A stretch of 43,321 nucleotides of DNA from a virus: IMG/VR virus record IMGVR_UViG_3300009177_000016, positions 1 to 43,321 of that record; one strand, 5' to 3'. The notes beneath the pieces are model-generated. The model did no database searches and was not told the DNA's origin. It saw nothing but the letters and a program-made list of their open reading frames with translations. Below, in pieces: positions 15,731 to 22,531 of this stretch. Made by a program: the position numbers and the translations under genes. Numbering within the stretch: position 1 is the first letter of the stretch; the number at the start of each line of letters is the position of its first letter.

Positions 15731-16432
15731 ATGAAGACGCTCATCATCGGCAACAGTCACACGCACGCTCTTGAGCTGGCCGCATCCGGCATCAAGGATG
15801 CGCGGTTCAAGGTGTTTCGTCTGGGCAACAAGGCGGCTGTCGACGTAGCCAGCGCTGCCATTGCGATGTTGGGTGAGGACGACACCCTGGTCATGTCCTT
15901 CGGCGGCGTAATGCACAACCACGTCAGCTTGCTCCGGCATCGCGAGCCGTTCGACGTTCTGGCAGGAGACGAAGAAGCGAACGACCTGCCGATCGTCACG
16001 CAGTCAATGCTGCGGCACGCCTTCGCTCACCCCACATGGTGTCAGCGCGGTAAGATAGAGGGTTTCAAGGCCAAGACTGGGGCGCGCGTGGTTCACCTTG
16101 CGACCCCGCCGCCGATGGCAGATCACGAATTCATCATGCAACAGAGGATTTACTACAGGGGCGTCTCGTTCGCCGAGCATGGCCTGAACCCGGCATCTTT
16201 CCGGCTGAAGATATGGGAAATCGAGATGCAGACGCTTGCCAAGGTCTGCGAGGAGTGCGGCGTGGGCTTCCTGTACCCACCGGAACAGGCTCGGACTGCT
16301 GAAGGCTATCTGGCGAGGGATTGCTACGCCGATGACGCGGCCCATGCGAATGCGCGATATGGGCGCCTCGTCCTCGAGCAACTGGACGCTGATGTCCGCT
16401 CTGCTGTTCCGCGGGAAATGGCACTGGCCTAG
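15731..16432 (+). CDS. SGNH/GDSL-type hydrolase (probable esterase)
   Basis: The 233-residue protein starts MKTLIIGNSHTHALE, where GNSH takes the place of the block I nucleophile motif of SGNH hydrolases, and ends with DDAAHAN, matching the D-x-x-H block V. Central block II and III residues are less clear. ATG 15731 was preferred to the upstream TTG at 15692. Such enzymes remove acetyl or acyl groups from carbohydrates, so it could modify host surface sugar together with the tailspike. It is the last late gene, convergent with the leftward operon. Confidence 0.65.
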   Translation: MKTLIIGNSHTHALELAASGIKDARFKVFRLGNKAAVDVASAAIAMLGEDDTLVMSFGGVMHNHVSLLRHREPFDVLAGDEEANDLPIVTQSMLRHAFAHPTWCQRGKIEGFKAKTGARVVHLATPPPMADHEFIMQQRIYYRGVSFAEHGLNPASFRLKIWEIEMQTLAKVCEECGVGFLYPPEQARTAEGYLARDCYADDAAHANARYGRLVLEQLDADVRSAVPREMALA

Positions 16433-16460
16433 ATCAGGCGCGCGCTGCGTTGAAGTAGGG
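16433..16460. repeat. Repeat R2 (ATCAGGCGCGC element)
   Basis: Second copy of the element seen at 15654. It starts one base after the SGNH gene stop and lies beside the tRNA-like element. R2 and R3 sit on either side of that element, about 150 bases apart, as integrase arm-type sites would around an attachment core; this is only one reading. Confidence 0.5.
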
Positions 16461-16543
16461 TGGCGGCGCTCTATCTGAGCTACGGCCGCACGGGCAACCG
16501 GTTGGTTTCGAACCAACGACCTCCGCCGAGCGGCAATCCTACC
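16455..16543 (-). ncRNA. Circularly permuted tRNA-like element
   Basis: Reading leftward, a tRNA 3' half comes first: GGCGG (16527-16523, as anticodon-stem 3' strand), variable AGGTC, T-arm GTTGG-TTCGAAA-CCAAC (16517-16501), acceptor CGGTTGC (16500-16494) and C. After three more bases comes a 5' half: acceptor GCGGCCG (16489-16483), TA, D-stem GCTC/GAGC, G, then CCGCC (16466-16462). The acceptor halves form 7 bp (two G-U) and GGCGG/CCGCC form 5 bp. GTAGG/CCTAC extends the open end. The D-loop (AGATA) lacks G18-G19 and no anticodon is defined. An attachment core derived from a host tRNA 3' end is the main alternative. Confidence 0.5.
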
Positions 16544-16582
16544 AGAACTTGAGTTGGCTTCAAGACGCGACCCGATAAGTAG

Positions 16583-16606
16583 ATCAGTCGCGCATTGCGT
16601 TGAGGG
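16583..16606. repeat. Repeat R3 (diverged ATCAGTCGCGC copy)
   Basis: A third, diverged copy of R1 and R2 covers the stop codon of the small membrane-protein gene. The match to R2 extends over about 25 bases (ATCAG-x-CGCGC then TGCGTTGA). Confidence 0.4.
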
Positions 16607-16781
16607 AGAGACACGCGATTATCCCGGCAACCGTGAACACTCCGGTGCACATGACCATAGCACAAAAGATCCATTCAGCGCGGGCATCGAATGCCAACGC
16701 ATAGAATACCAGCAACAGGCAAAGGACGCCGGCCGCGAGACATACGTGGAAAGATATGGCTTCAATTCTGCTGGCGTTCAT
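16584..16781 (-). CDS. Small two-segment membrane protein
   Basis: The 65-residue product consists mainly of two hydrophobic helices (VCLAAGVLCLLLVFYALAF and IFCAMVMCTGVFTVAGIIAC) joined by a short polar loop. No Shine-Dalgarno site is clear before ATG 16781. It is the last gene of the leftward cluster, separated by 193 bases with no convincing gene (16782-16974). A role in the lysogen envelope or exclusion is possible but unsupported. Confidence 0.5.
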   Translation of the reverse strand: MNASRIEAISFHVCLAAGVLCLLLVFYALAFDARAEWIFCAMVMCTGVFTVAGIIACLSLNAMRD

Positions 16782-16969
16782 GGGCGGAAACTTGCGTTGA
16801 AAGAGAAGCTTCAGCGGCGAAGGAGGCCTTCAGCTCACACGAGGCAGCCTCATCCCCTACACCGGTCTTAGCGCCATCGCCTGATCAGGAACCGCCCACA
16901 CCGGAGGAGCATGACGGGTCGATGCGTATGATTGGGAGCCGCCGCAGCCCGACCTCCATACCACAAATC

Positions 16970-16988
16970 CCCCGCTATGACAGCGGGG
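16970..16988 (-). terminator. Stem-loop at the end of a leftward gene
   Basis: A perfect 7-bp stem CCCCGCT/AGCGGGG with a 5-base loop covers the stop codon of the next gene. Reading leftward it is followed by GATTTGTGG, a weak T-rich tail. It may act as an intrinsic terminator or processing site for the leftward cluster. Confidence 0.45.
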
Positions 16989-17370
16989 AGGTCGCGGTCT
17001 GCTTGCCGTCTATCTCTTCGACAGCTGTTCCTACTTCAATGGCGTCGAGACCGTGACGCTCGATAATGTAGGTGTCATAATTGCATATGATCGCGGGGCG
17101 TGGGCCGCAGGCTGCCTCAGCTTCTGCGTATTGCTCGTTCCTATAGAAGGGAATGCCGTTTCCCATGTGGTGGGGTTCAAAGCGCGAGAGGTAATCTTTC
17201 ACCGCCTGATCGCGTTTCTGATATTGTGCCCATTGAACGTCGCCATATGCGCGAAGCTTGGGAATCGCCTCCCTGGCCGCCTCGTGCGACGAGTAGACGC
17301 CCAAAACGTCGCGGTAGAAGTCTTCGTATTCTCCGCGCTCGCCGATTAGAACGTAGACATATCTGCTCAT
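16975..17370 (-). CDS. Hypothetical 131-aa protein
   Basis: The likely start is ATG 17370 (MSRYVYVLIGERG), preceded by AGGAAGCACGGAG; an upstream in-frame ATG lacks a good site. The protein is soluble and Tyr-rich, with an N-terminal beta strand followed by helices (SSHEAAREAIPKL). It resembles small phage or host accessory proteins that begin with a V-x-V-L-x-G strand, but no family is assigned. Confidence 0.65.
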   Translation of the reverse strand: MSRYVYVLIGERGEYEDFYRDVLGVYSSHEAAREAIPKLRAYGDVQWAQYQKRDQAVKDYLSRFEPHHMGNGIPFYRNEQYAEAEAACGPRPAIICNYDTYIIERHGLDAIEVGTAVEEIDGKQTATSPLS

Positions 17371-17398
17371 GCTCCGTGCTTCCTCATGTGCGCTGCGC

Positions 17399-17656
17399 TT
17401 AAGTAGATTTAGACTCTCCAACCTGCTGCGCGAAGAAAGCGCGGCCGTCGCTCGTCATGCCAAGGATATCATAGTTGGAGATGATGGTCGTAGCGCGGTG
17501 AACCCGGCGCCCCGAGGCCACTTTGTCGCCTTCAAGAAGTAGCCGCTGCTCTCGCGTCAAACCTTTGTTGCTCAGGCTCTTCTCGACCTCGGCTAATTCA
17601 TCGCGCCAATCAGCCAAAGCCACAATCAGCGCACGAATGCGTTCATCATCGCTCAT
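17399..17656 (-). CDS. Hypothetical 85-aa helical protein
   Basis: A strong GGAGGAATC site precedes the ATG. Residues 5-55 form a charged amphipathic helix with possible coiled-coil heptads (ALIVALADWRDELAEVEKSL), and the C-terminal half contains TIISNYDILGMTSDG. The stop of the upstream gene overlaps the start (ATGA), so it is coupled in a leftward operon of small unknown genes. Confidence 0.65.
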   Translation of the reverse strand: MSDDERIRALIVALADWRDELAEVEKSLSNKGLTREQRLLLEGDKVASGRRVHRATTIISNYDILGMTSDGRAFFAQQVGESKST

Positions 17657-18021
17657 GATTCCTCCTTCCTCGGTTCTGGAGTAAATGGCTCTTGTGGGTG
17701 GGAGATGCCGTGGTGCGTTGCCATCTCGGTGAAGAAGCGACTCTGTTGGGGCGCAGGAGCACCAGGGGCAAGAGGGTTGGGGGCGCCGCGCAATGCATCG
17801 GGGATGCCCGTAATGCTCGATATGTCGGCATCAGACAGGGGCTCGCGTAGCTTCGTCACCACATGCCCTTCCTCCTCCAGCGCGGCGAGGGCGGCTTGTG
17901 CATGGGGCTCGAATAGACGCCACTGTTCGCCGCCAGCAATGAATGCCCATTGCATGCTGCTGCCGTGAGCTTCGAGCATCGCCTGCGCCATCACCTCAAT
18001 CAGATCCAGGTGCTTGGGCAT
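17653..18021 (-). CDS. Hypothetical 122-aa protein
   Basis: The start at 18021 (MPKHLDLIEVMAQAML) follows an AAGGAC site; the longer upstream extension overlaps the neighbour and is unlikely. The N-terminal half is helical (QAALAALEEEGHVVTKL), the C-terminal half Pro-rich. It is part of the same leftward cluster and its stop overlaps the next start. No domain is recognised. Confidence 0.65.
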   Translation of the reverse strand: MPKHLDLIEVMAQAMLEAHGSSMQWAFIAGGEQWRLFEPHAQAALAALEEEGHVVTKLREPLSDADISSITGIPDALRGAPNPLAPGAPAPQQSRFFTEMATHHGISHPQEPFTPEPRKEES

Positions 18022-18023
18022 GG

Positions 18024-18374
18024 TCAGTAGTCCTTCGGCGAAGAGGGACACGACTGCCAAAGAACGGGATAGCCGTAAAGACGGTCTTCCACGCCATTAA
18101 CGCGCCACGGATTTTGCCCGCGAGCCTCGGCATCGACATCAAACGAAATGATGCAGATCTCGCCAGAGAACCGCCATGTATCGTCCTTATGGTTCACGAC
18201 CCACGCGACAAACGCGGTCCCATCCCTTGGGGCGCTCTTCATAGTTTTCCAAGGGGCAGGCGGCCGAGACTTCCGCGGAAGGGGGCTGACGCCGTCCTTA
18301 AAGGCACCGCCGATGGTGATATCCATCGTGTATATTCCTTCTTGAATATAGCTCACGGGCACGGGCTTGGACAT
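18024..18374 (-). CDS. DUF551-like protein, 116 aa
   Basis: The middle carries the WKTMKSAPRDGTAFVAWV pattern and a later Trp-rich stretch, close to the DUF551 family common in phages, whose function is unknown. ATG 18374 has a GGGAG site at proper distance; a GTG two codons upstream is possible. The same cluster holds a second such protein (18605-18943), so the pair may be paralogous. Confidence 0.65.
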   Translation of the reverse strand: MSKPVPVSYIQEGIYTMDITIGGAFKDGVSPLPRKSRPPAPWKTMKSAPRDGTAFVAWVVNHKDDTWRFSGEICIISFDVDAEARGQNPWRVNGVEDRLYGYPVLWQSCPSSPKDY

Positions 18375-18376
18375 GG

Positions 18377-18601
18377 TCACTCCCAGATTTTCATTGAGTC
18401 GAAGCTTCCATCATCCGGGCTGAAATCGAGGGACATTGTGAAGCCCGGATAGCCTTGAACCTGGACCTGAGTGGCGCGTTCCGGCACGGTGATATCGATC
18501 CGGGTGTCGGCGCGATTGTAGTGTTCCAAGCTCAGAACCCGTTCCTCGAACGGTATCTTGAACTTCGTCAAGATCGCTTTCCACTCTTCTAGGTCGGTCA
18601 T
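18377..18601 (-). CDS. Hypothetical 74-aa protein
   Basis: A GGTGGAATAGAGC leader precedes the start. The protein is acidic and beta-rich, ending DDGSFDSMKIWE, and resembles short phage proteins built of one sheet, but no name can be given. It is tightly spaced between the two DUF551-like genes. Confidence 0.6.
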   Translation of the reverse strand: MTDLEEWKAILTKFKIPFEERVLSLEHYNRADTRIDITVPERATQVQVQGYPGFTMSLDFSPDDGSFDSMKIWE

Positions 18602-18604
18602 GCT

Positions 18605-18943
18605 CTATTCCACCTTCGGGGGAGAGGGGAGGGGCTGCCAGTGGGTCGGCCAGTCCTGATATCGACCGTCCGCAATCCACCAGCATCCTTTGTCTCCGCT
18701 CTCAGCTGGCGGCAGGAAGCAACCAACCTGCTGCGCGCCGTCGTGTGGTCGCGTTGGCGCATACAGCAACACGCGTGTCCCATCCTTCGGTGCCGTATCG
18801 ATCGGCTGCCAGGCAGCTACCTGCTTCCGCCTAAGCTCGGCAATGAACTTTCCGAGCGGCCGGCGCGGTGCGTCCCGGTCGATCTCCTTCGCCATTTCAA
18901 CAGCTCTCGCTATGTCTTCCGGGGTTGGTTTCCAGTCGATCAT
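18605..18943 (-). CDS. DUF551-like protein, 112 aa
   Basis: The core reads WQPIDTAPKDGTRVLLYAPT, then a WW pair and PTHWQPLPSPP at the end, which are the landmarks of DUF551. The first 40 residues are a separate charged helix. The function of the family is not known; it is often found in early or lysogenic phage clusters. The upstream gene overlaps its start by 47 bases. Confidence 0.75.
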   Translation of the reverse strand: MIDWKPTPEDIARAVEMAKEIDRDAPRRPLGKFIAELRRKQVAAWQPIDTAPKDGTRVLLYAPTRPHDGAQQVGCFLPPAESGDKGCWWIADGRYQDWPTHWQPLPSPPKVE

Positions 18944-19136
18944 GAGGGAGTCCTTGGGGAGCGGGGAGGGAGACGATCAGGGCGCCATCGGCGGGGTAAA
19001 CCAGGTTGAGCGCCGCCGCCATCGCCTTGAACCAGACAAGCCGCTCCGGCATTGGCCACTCACTATCGGGCGGCGGAATGCGACGGAATAGCTCTCTCAA
19101 CAAAGGATCAATGCCGTCGCGAGGGTCAGGGGTCAT
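18897..19136 (-). CDS. Hypothetical 79-aa protein, first gene of the leftward cluster
   Basis: ATG 19136 (MTPDPRDGIDPLLREL) is used because a promoter-like site covers the longer upstream reading frame. The product is soluble and helical in the middle (WFKAMAAALNLVYP). The 3' part overlaps the DUF551-like gene by 47 bases, so the frame of the last 15 residues is less certain. No family is recognised. Confidence 0.6.
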   Translation of the reverse strand: MTPDPRDGIDPLLRELFRRIPPPDSEWPMPERLVWFKAMAAALNLVYPADGALIVSLPAPQGLPHDRLETNPGRHSESC

Positions 19137-19168
19137 GGGGTGAGCCTCAATGGTTGAGTCCGGTTCGC

Positions 19169-19196
19169 AATATATGGCGGAACATATGGCGGACAA
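19169..19196 (-). promoter_or_regulatory. Promoter of the leftward accessory cluster, with repeats
   Basis: Reading leftward there is TTGTCC (19196-19191), a 16-base spacer and TATATT (19174-19169), about 33 bases before the first gene. The spacer and -10 carry two direct copies of ATATGGCGGA, 12 bases apart, which may be an operator. The rest of the gap to the integrase gene (to 19270) shows no gene. Confidence 0.5.
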
Positions 19197-19270
19197 TCAT
19201 CGGTTAACCTTTCACTAAGTCTATGTTTTTGGCGACGAGTGGGGCAACAAGTGGATGTTCCCTGTTTCAA

Positions 19271-20395
19271 TTACTTCAATAGCTTAGCTTTAGGTGAGCC
19301 TGAAGGTTCGCCATCCGGTTCGCCGCCCACAACTTTGAGGCGAGGGCGGAGACGATTGCTGGCTTTGCCAAGCGCTGATTTGGCCATGCGCATCTGTTCG
19401 GCCCCGCGGGAATAGAGTTCGGCGTGGGCGATAGAGGAGTGACCAAGCGTGTCCATCAGCTCGCGCGTCGTCGCGCCCTCTTCGGCCAGGATCTTGCCCA
19501 GCGTCTTCCGCAGCCCGTGCAGCGTGCAACCCTTGAGCCCGGCCGCCTTCGTCCACGCCATGAAGTTGTTGGTGAGCGTGCCGACCGCTCGAGGCGTACC
19601 CCGGGTCGTACCCAATACGTAATCGCCTTGACGAGGCATCGCGTCGAGGGCGTCACGCAGGGGCGGAAGAATGGTTAGCACAAGATGCTTGCCGGTCTTC
19701 TGCTGCGTGTGAGGGAACGTTTCTCCTTCAAAGTCAGCCCATTTGAACGTCACCAGATCGCCACGACGGGGGCCGCTGTACAAGGCGCAAGCGTAGGCCG
19801 TGCGAGCGATCGTCCCAAGTGGCCAGCGGGATTCGTACTTCTCGCGCTCTTCGTCGGTCCATGCCCTGTGTCCGTCCGACTCTGGCCGATATTTCAGACG
19901 GTGTGTCGGGTCGACTTCAATCCATTCCTCGTCCAGAGCCACCAGGATCATCTTGCGCAGCACCACGAGCGCGTCATAGGCGGCGTGCGGAGTTTCGGAC
20001 ATGCCGCCCAGCAACGCCTTGACGTGGCGGCGCCTGATGTCAGTGACAAGCACATCGCCATAGGGCATCCCGTTCGCCAATTCCTTGGCCAAGAGGCGCT
20101 CTGCGCGCTCAATGTACATAGTTTTTGATGACTGCCCGAGCTTCTGCCAATCGAGGTTGTCGCGAGCCGTGGCAAGCCGCCATGCTGCCTTGAGCGTACG
20201 CGGGAGAGCCTGGTTGGGGTGGCGGATTACCTTGCCCGCAGCCGGCCTGCCATTCAGGGCGTTGTTATAGGCGGCTTCGAATGCAGGATCTCCGGGCCGG
20301 CCGGGAAGTGCCCGCGTGATCTTGCCGCGTCGATATCGCCAGCGCTCCTTGCCATGCCGATCATTGTAGGGCGAAGCGAAGGGCGGGCGTTCCAT
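19271..20395 (-). CDS. int: Tyrosine integrase
   Basis: The 374-residue protein is a phage-type tyrosine recombinase that would integrate the genome into, and excise it from, the host chromosome. The catalytic set is visible: Arg in GPRRGDL (about 205), Lys in QKTGKH, H-x-x-R in LHGLRKT, LGHSS and the nucleophile Tyr in AELYSR (about 328). The N-terminal half contains an SAM-like core-binding domain. The gene follows an excisionase-like gene by 9 bases. The attachment site is not proven; the tRNA-like element at 16.5 kb is one candidate. Confidence 0.93.
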   Translation of the reverse strand: MERPPFASPYNDRHGKERWRYRRGKITRALPGRPGDPAFEAAYNNALNGRPAAGKVIRHPNQALPRTLKAAWRLATARDNLDWQKLGQSSKTMYIERAERLLAKELANGMPYGDVLVTDIRRRHVKALLGGMSETPHAAYDALVVLRKMILVALDEEWIEVDPTHRLKYRPESDGHRAWTDEEREKYESRWPLGTIARTAYACALYSGPRRGDLVTFKWADFEGETFPHTQQKTGKHLVLTILPPLRDALDAMPRQGDYVLGTTRGTPRAVGTLTNNFMAWTKAAGLKGCTLHGLRKTLGKILAEEGATTRELMDTLGHSSIAHAELYSRGAEQMRMAKSALGKASNRLRPRLKVVGGEPDGEPSGSPKAKLLK

Positions 20396-20404
20396 GGCGC
20401 GAGA

Positions 20405-20656
20405 TTACCGCTGGCCTCGAACGATCTTCAACCCGGCGTCGAGCGGGTTCTCACGCGCTGGTTCGCTCAGATCGGCAAAGGCGGCATCGATCTTAATCCG
20501 GTCCCAGAGGACGCGTTTCCCAACCCGGATAGGCTTCGGCATCCGGCCCGCTTCCACCAGGTTGTCGAATGTCGTGGTGCCGACCCCAATGTAGAGCGCG
20601 GCCATTTCGCGACACATGCCACGGGGTGGGAAAGGCAGGCCAGTCCTTTCGCTCAT
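20405..20656 (-). CDS. Excisionase/AlpA-like DNA-binding protein
   Basis: The 83-residue protein has a winged helix-turn-helix of the AlpA/MerR type, recognisable by REMAALYIGVGTTTFDNLVE then GRMPKPIRVGKRVLWD. Its place directly upstream of the integrase gene suggests an excisionase that directs recombination. ATG 20656 has a GGAGG site 7 bases upstream and overlaps the stop of a 14-codon frame. The longer upstream frame overlaps the preceding gene and is not used. Confidence 0.8.
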   Translation of the reverse strand: MSERTGLPFPPRGMCREMAALYIGVGTTTFDNLVEAGRMPKPIRVGKRVLWDRIKIDAAFADLSEPARENPLDAGLKIVRGQR

Positions 20657-20697
20657 GTGCCGTCCTCCAGTGCTGCGCGGGCGATTATCTCGGTCAT
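20653..20697 (-). CDS. Possible 14-aa coupling peptide
   Basis: The frame encodes MTEIIARAALEDGT. Its start overlaps the stop of the upstream gene, and its stop overlaps the start of the excisionase gene, both as ATGA. It may be a remnant of a larger gene or may act only to pass ribosomes along; its last codons contain the Shine-Dalgarno site of the excisionase gene. Confidence 0.4.
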   Translation of the reverse strand: MTEIIARAALEDGT

Positions 20698-21107
20698 GTG
20701 TCTTGCTCCGGGGAGGGGGTAGGATTAGGCGCGTGCTCCGCTTCGCTGCGCCCCTGTTCCTCGGCGGCAACGAGATCTTCCGCCTTTCCTCGGTAGTCAT
20801 GCAGAAGAGCCGACGCGACGCTATCGCCGCACCATTCGCAAAGACCGTCTTCGTCTGTGTACTTTGCGTGCACGGCGTCCAGCTTCCCGCTCAGATGCTT
20901 GCACACAACAATAGGAGTTCCGCCCAAACCAGATGGCGAATAGATGCTGCCGCCAGTGAAGCCGATGATCTCCCATTCGGTTCCATCCCACCAGCCGAAG
21001 CGATCACCGGTTTTGGGCGTGATGCTGCCCTTCGATCCATGAAGGGTGATTCGCCCCGCCTCGATAGGCGCCGCTCTGCGGCGACGCTCCAAATCCTTAT
21101 CTTCCAT
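20694..21107 (-). CDS. Hypothetical 137-aa protein
   Basis: The protein has a basic N-terminus (LERRRRAAPIEAG), a beta-rich middle and one CEWCG Cys pair; the C-terminus is acidic and Pro-rich. No family is recognised. It is the gene upstream of the mini-frame and excisionase in the PL operon. Confidence 0.65.
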   Translation of the reverse strand: MEDKDLERRRRAAPIEAGRITLHGSKGSITPKTGDRFGWWDGTEWEIIGFTGGSIYSPSGLGGTPIVVCKHLSGKLDAVHAKYTDEDGLCEWCGDSVASALLHDYRGKAEDLVAAEEQGRSEAEHAPNPTPSPEQDT

Positions 21108-21110
21108 GGC

Positions 21111-21305
21111 CTACTTCTCTCTTGTATAATCGACCGGTTCGCCGTCGATAAAGAGCGTCACAGTGTAGCCGTGAAGCCCGTCTGCCATGTTACGCGCCCA
21201 CTCGATTGCGTATTCCCGCGTCGGATTTCGAGGATATGGCTCGTGGTTCATCGAGAAGGGCCGTTCATTGGATTTGAACGTGATCCGCAGATAGGGGCCG
21301 TCCAT
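21111..21305 (-). CDS. Hypothetical 64-aa protein
   Basis: The start at 21305 (MDGPYLRITFKSNERPF) follows GGAAGTAGG, close to the stop of its upstream neighbour. It is a small soluble protein with an Arg-rich helix (REYAIEWARNMADGL) and a beta hairpin ending VDYTREK. The upstream in-frame extension overlaps the neighbour and is left out. Function unknown. Confidence 0.6.
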   Translation of the reverse strand: MDGPYLRITFKSNERPFSMNHEPYPRNPTREYAIEWARNMADGLHGYTVTLFIDGEPVDYTREK

Positions 21306-21306
21306 C

Positions 21307-21588
21307 CTACTTCCCCCTCGTGGTGTCGGAGAGGGCGGCCTCAATCTCGAGAATGACGCTGAGGGCCTTTGCTTGGTGTTGCCTGTCGGCATAATTGAGG
21401 ATGAATACTCGCGCATTGATTAGGGCGGCTTTCTTCCGCCCTATTTCTTCCCGCTGGCGGTCGTGTTCGGAAAGGAGGAGGGTATAGGCACGAGCCATCT
21501 TGGCGACCTTGGAATCAGGATTAGCTTCGGTTGTTGAGATAATCCAGGCAGCGATGGCCGCCGCATCTTCCTTGTCTGCATCAGCCAT
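21307..21588 (-). CDS. Hypothetical 93-aa helical protein
   Basis: ATG 21588 is preceded by a strong GGAGGAAAGA; an ATG four codons earlier places this site inside the gene and is rejected. The protein is mostly helical and charged (LLLSEHDRQREEIGRKKAAL), with a likely coiled coil. Function unknown; part of the PL operon. Confidence 0.65.
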   Translation of the reverse strand: MADADKEDAAAIAAWIISTTEANPDSKVAKMARAYTLLLSEHDRQREEIGRKKAALINARVFILNYADRQHQAKALSVILEIEAALSDTTRGK

Positions 21589-22027
21589 TCTTTCCTCCAT
21601 CCGGGGTGGTGTCGGAGTGTTTGAGAGAGCGGATGGCCGTGGTCACCATGTCCACACACCCGTCGACAGCTTGTGAACGTTCACCGAAATCATGAGCAAA
21701 ATGCTTTGCGGCTTCCTTTCTGATCGGCCTCGTCATAAATTGTCCGGTCGTCTGAGCCGTGATATAGTCGTCGCGAGTGTCCGCCAGATCGTGTGCCCAA
21801 CGCTCCAGCACTTCCGCGGCTCGCTTCACCGTCTCTTCGATGATCGCTTCCCTGTCGGGCTGCGTAGAGCGGCGGGACTGGAGTTCGCGGAGGCACTTGG
21901 CGACATCGATCCATAGAATCTTGGGATCGCACTTGCCTTCGTTTAGCTGCTCATATCCAGAAGCCATTTGCTGCAATCGCTCGTCGCTGACTTTCTCGTC
22001 TTCTGGAGGGATGGTCTTGGAGGTCAT
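21581..22027 (-). CDS. Hypothetical 148-aa protein
   Basis: It is a helical, acidic protein with an N-terminal DERLQQMASGYEQLNEG segment and a middle rich in Glu, Arg and Ala. No enzymatic motif, signal or membrane segment is visible. It overlaps the next gene by 8 bases. A nucleic-acid or host-interaction role is possible but nothing in sequence shows it. Confidence 0.65.
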   Translation of the reverse strand: MTSKTIPPEDEKVSDERLQQMASGYEQLNEGKCDPKILWIDVAKCLRELQSRRSTQPDREAIIEETVKRAAEVLERWAHDLADTRDDYITAQTTGQFMTRPIRKEAAKHFAHDFGERSQAVDGCVDMVTTAIRSLKHSDTTPDGGKNG

Positions 22028-22029
22028 GC

Positions 22030-22248
22030 TCAGCCCCTTCGGAAGGCTTGGTCGCGTGTGATTTTTCCGGCCTTCTTGGCGCCGCGCTTGATGCGCTCAA
22101 TCTCCGCTTTGGCGGCGTCGAGGGTGATCTCGCCAGCATGGAACCGGGCCATGATGGCCATGCGGACTTCCATGCTGTCCGCGACTTGACCGGCAGTCTC
22201 GGCTTGGCGCTGTGCCTCGAATTTCCTCTTTGAGATAAGCCAGTCCAT
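22030..22248 (-). CDS. Hypothetical 72-aa basic protein
   Basis: ATG 22248 has an AAGGCG site. The small, highly charged protein (MDWLISKRKFEAQRQAETAG and a C-terminal RGAKKAGKITRDQAFRRG) may bind nucleic acid. Its stop lies two bases before the next gene start. No family is recognised. Confidence 0.6.
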   Translation of the reverse strand: MDWLISKRKFEAQRQAETAGQVADSMEVRMAIMARFHAGEITLDAAKAEIERIKRGAKKAGKITRDQAFRRG

Positions 22249-22288
22249 GCTATTTCGCCTTGGGCTTGGTGTGGTGATTATATGCAGG

Positions 22289-22513
22289 CTACGCGCCCTG
22301 CTCAGAAGCAGGGCTACCGCGCCGCTCTCGTTCGTCGGCTGGGCTTTCCGGTTTCCCAGCACGAACGCTGGCCCGGTTCTGGATGCGATGATAGCGAGCC
22401 TGCAGGATAAGCAGGCGTTCACGAAGAGTGGCAATCTCGCGCTCGATCGGCTCCAATGCTGATTCTTCACCAGGCGTCAGTGCGTGGCGCCATTCTCTTG
22501 TGCGCGGTCTCAT
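22289..22513 (-). CDS. Hypothetical 74-aa coiled-coil protein
   Basis: The centre is a single long helix (LEPIEREIATLRERLLILQA) with heptad repeats, between basic ends. Such short coiled coils are common in phage early operons. No good Shine-Dalgarno site is seen before the start, which weakens the start choice. Confidence 0.55.
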   Translation of the reverse strand: MRPRTREWRHALTPGEESALEPIEREIATLRERLLILQARYHRIQNRASVRAGKPESPADERERRGSPASEQGA

Positions 22514-22531
22514 GCTGCTGCTCGCTCTCTG

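Noticed and set aside
16455-16543. Two-piece permuted tmRNA as an explanation of the tRNA-like element
   Set aside because: It has a normal D-stem and an anticodon-like stem, no tag frame, and not the Ala-type acceptor end of tmRNA.
16691-17056. Plus-strand frame opposite the leftward cluster
   Set aside because: No ribosome site and mixed composition; it crosses the stem-loop and the start of a better-supported minus gene.
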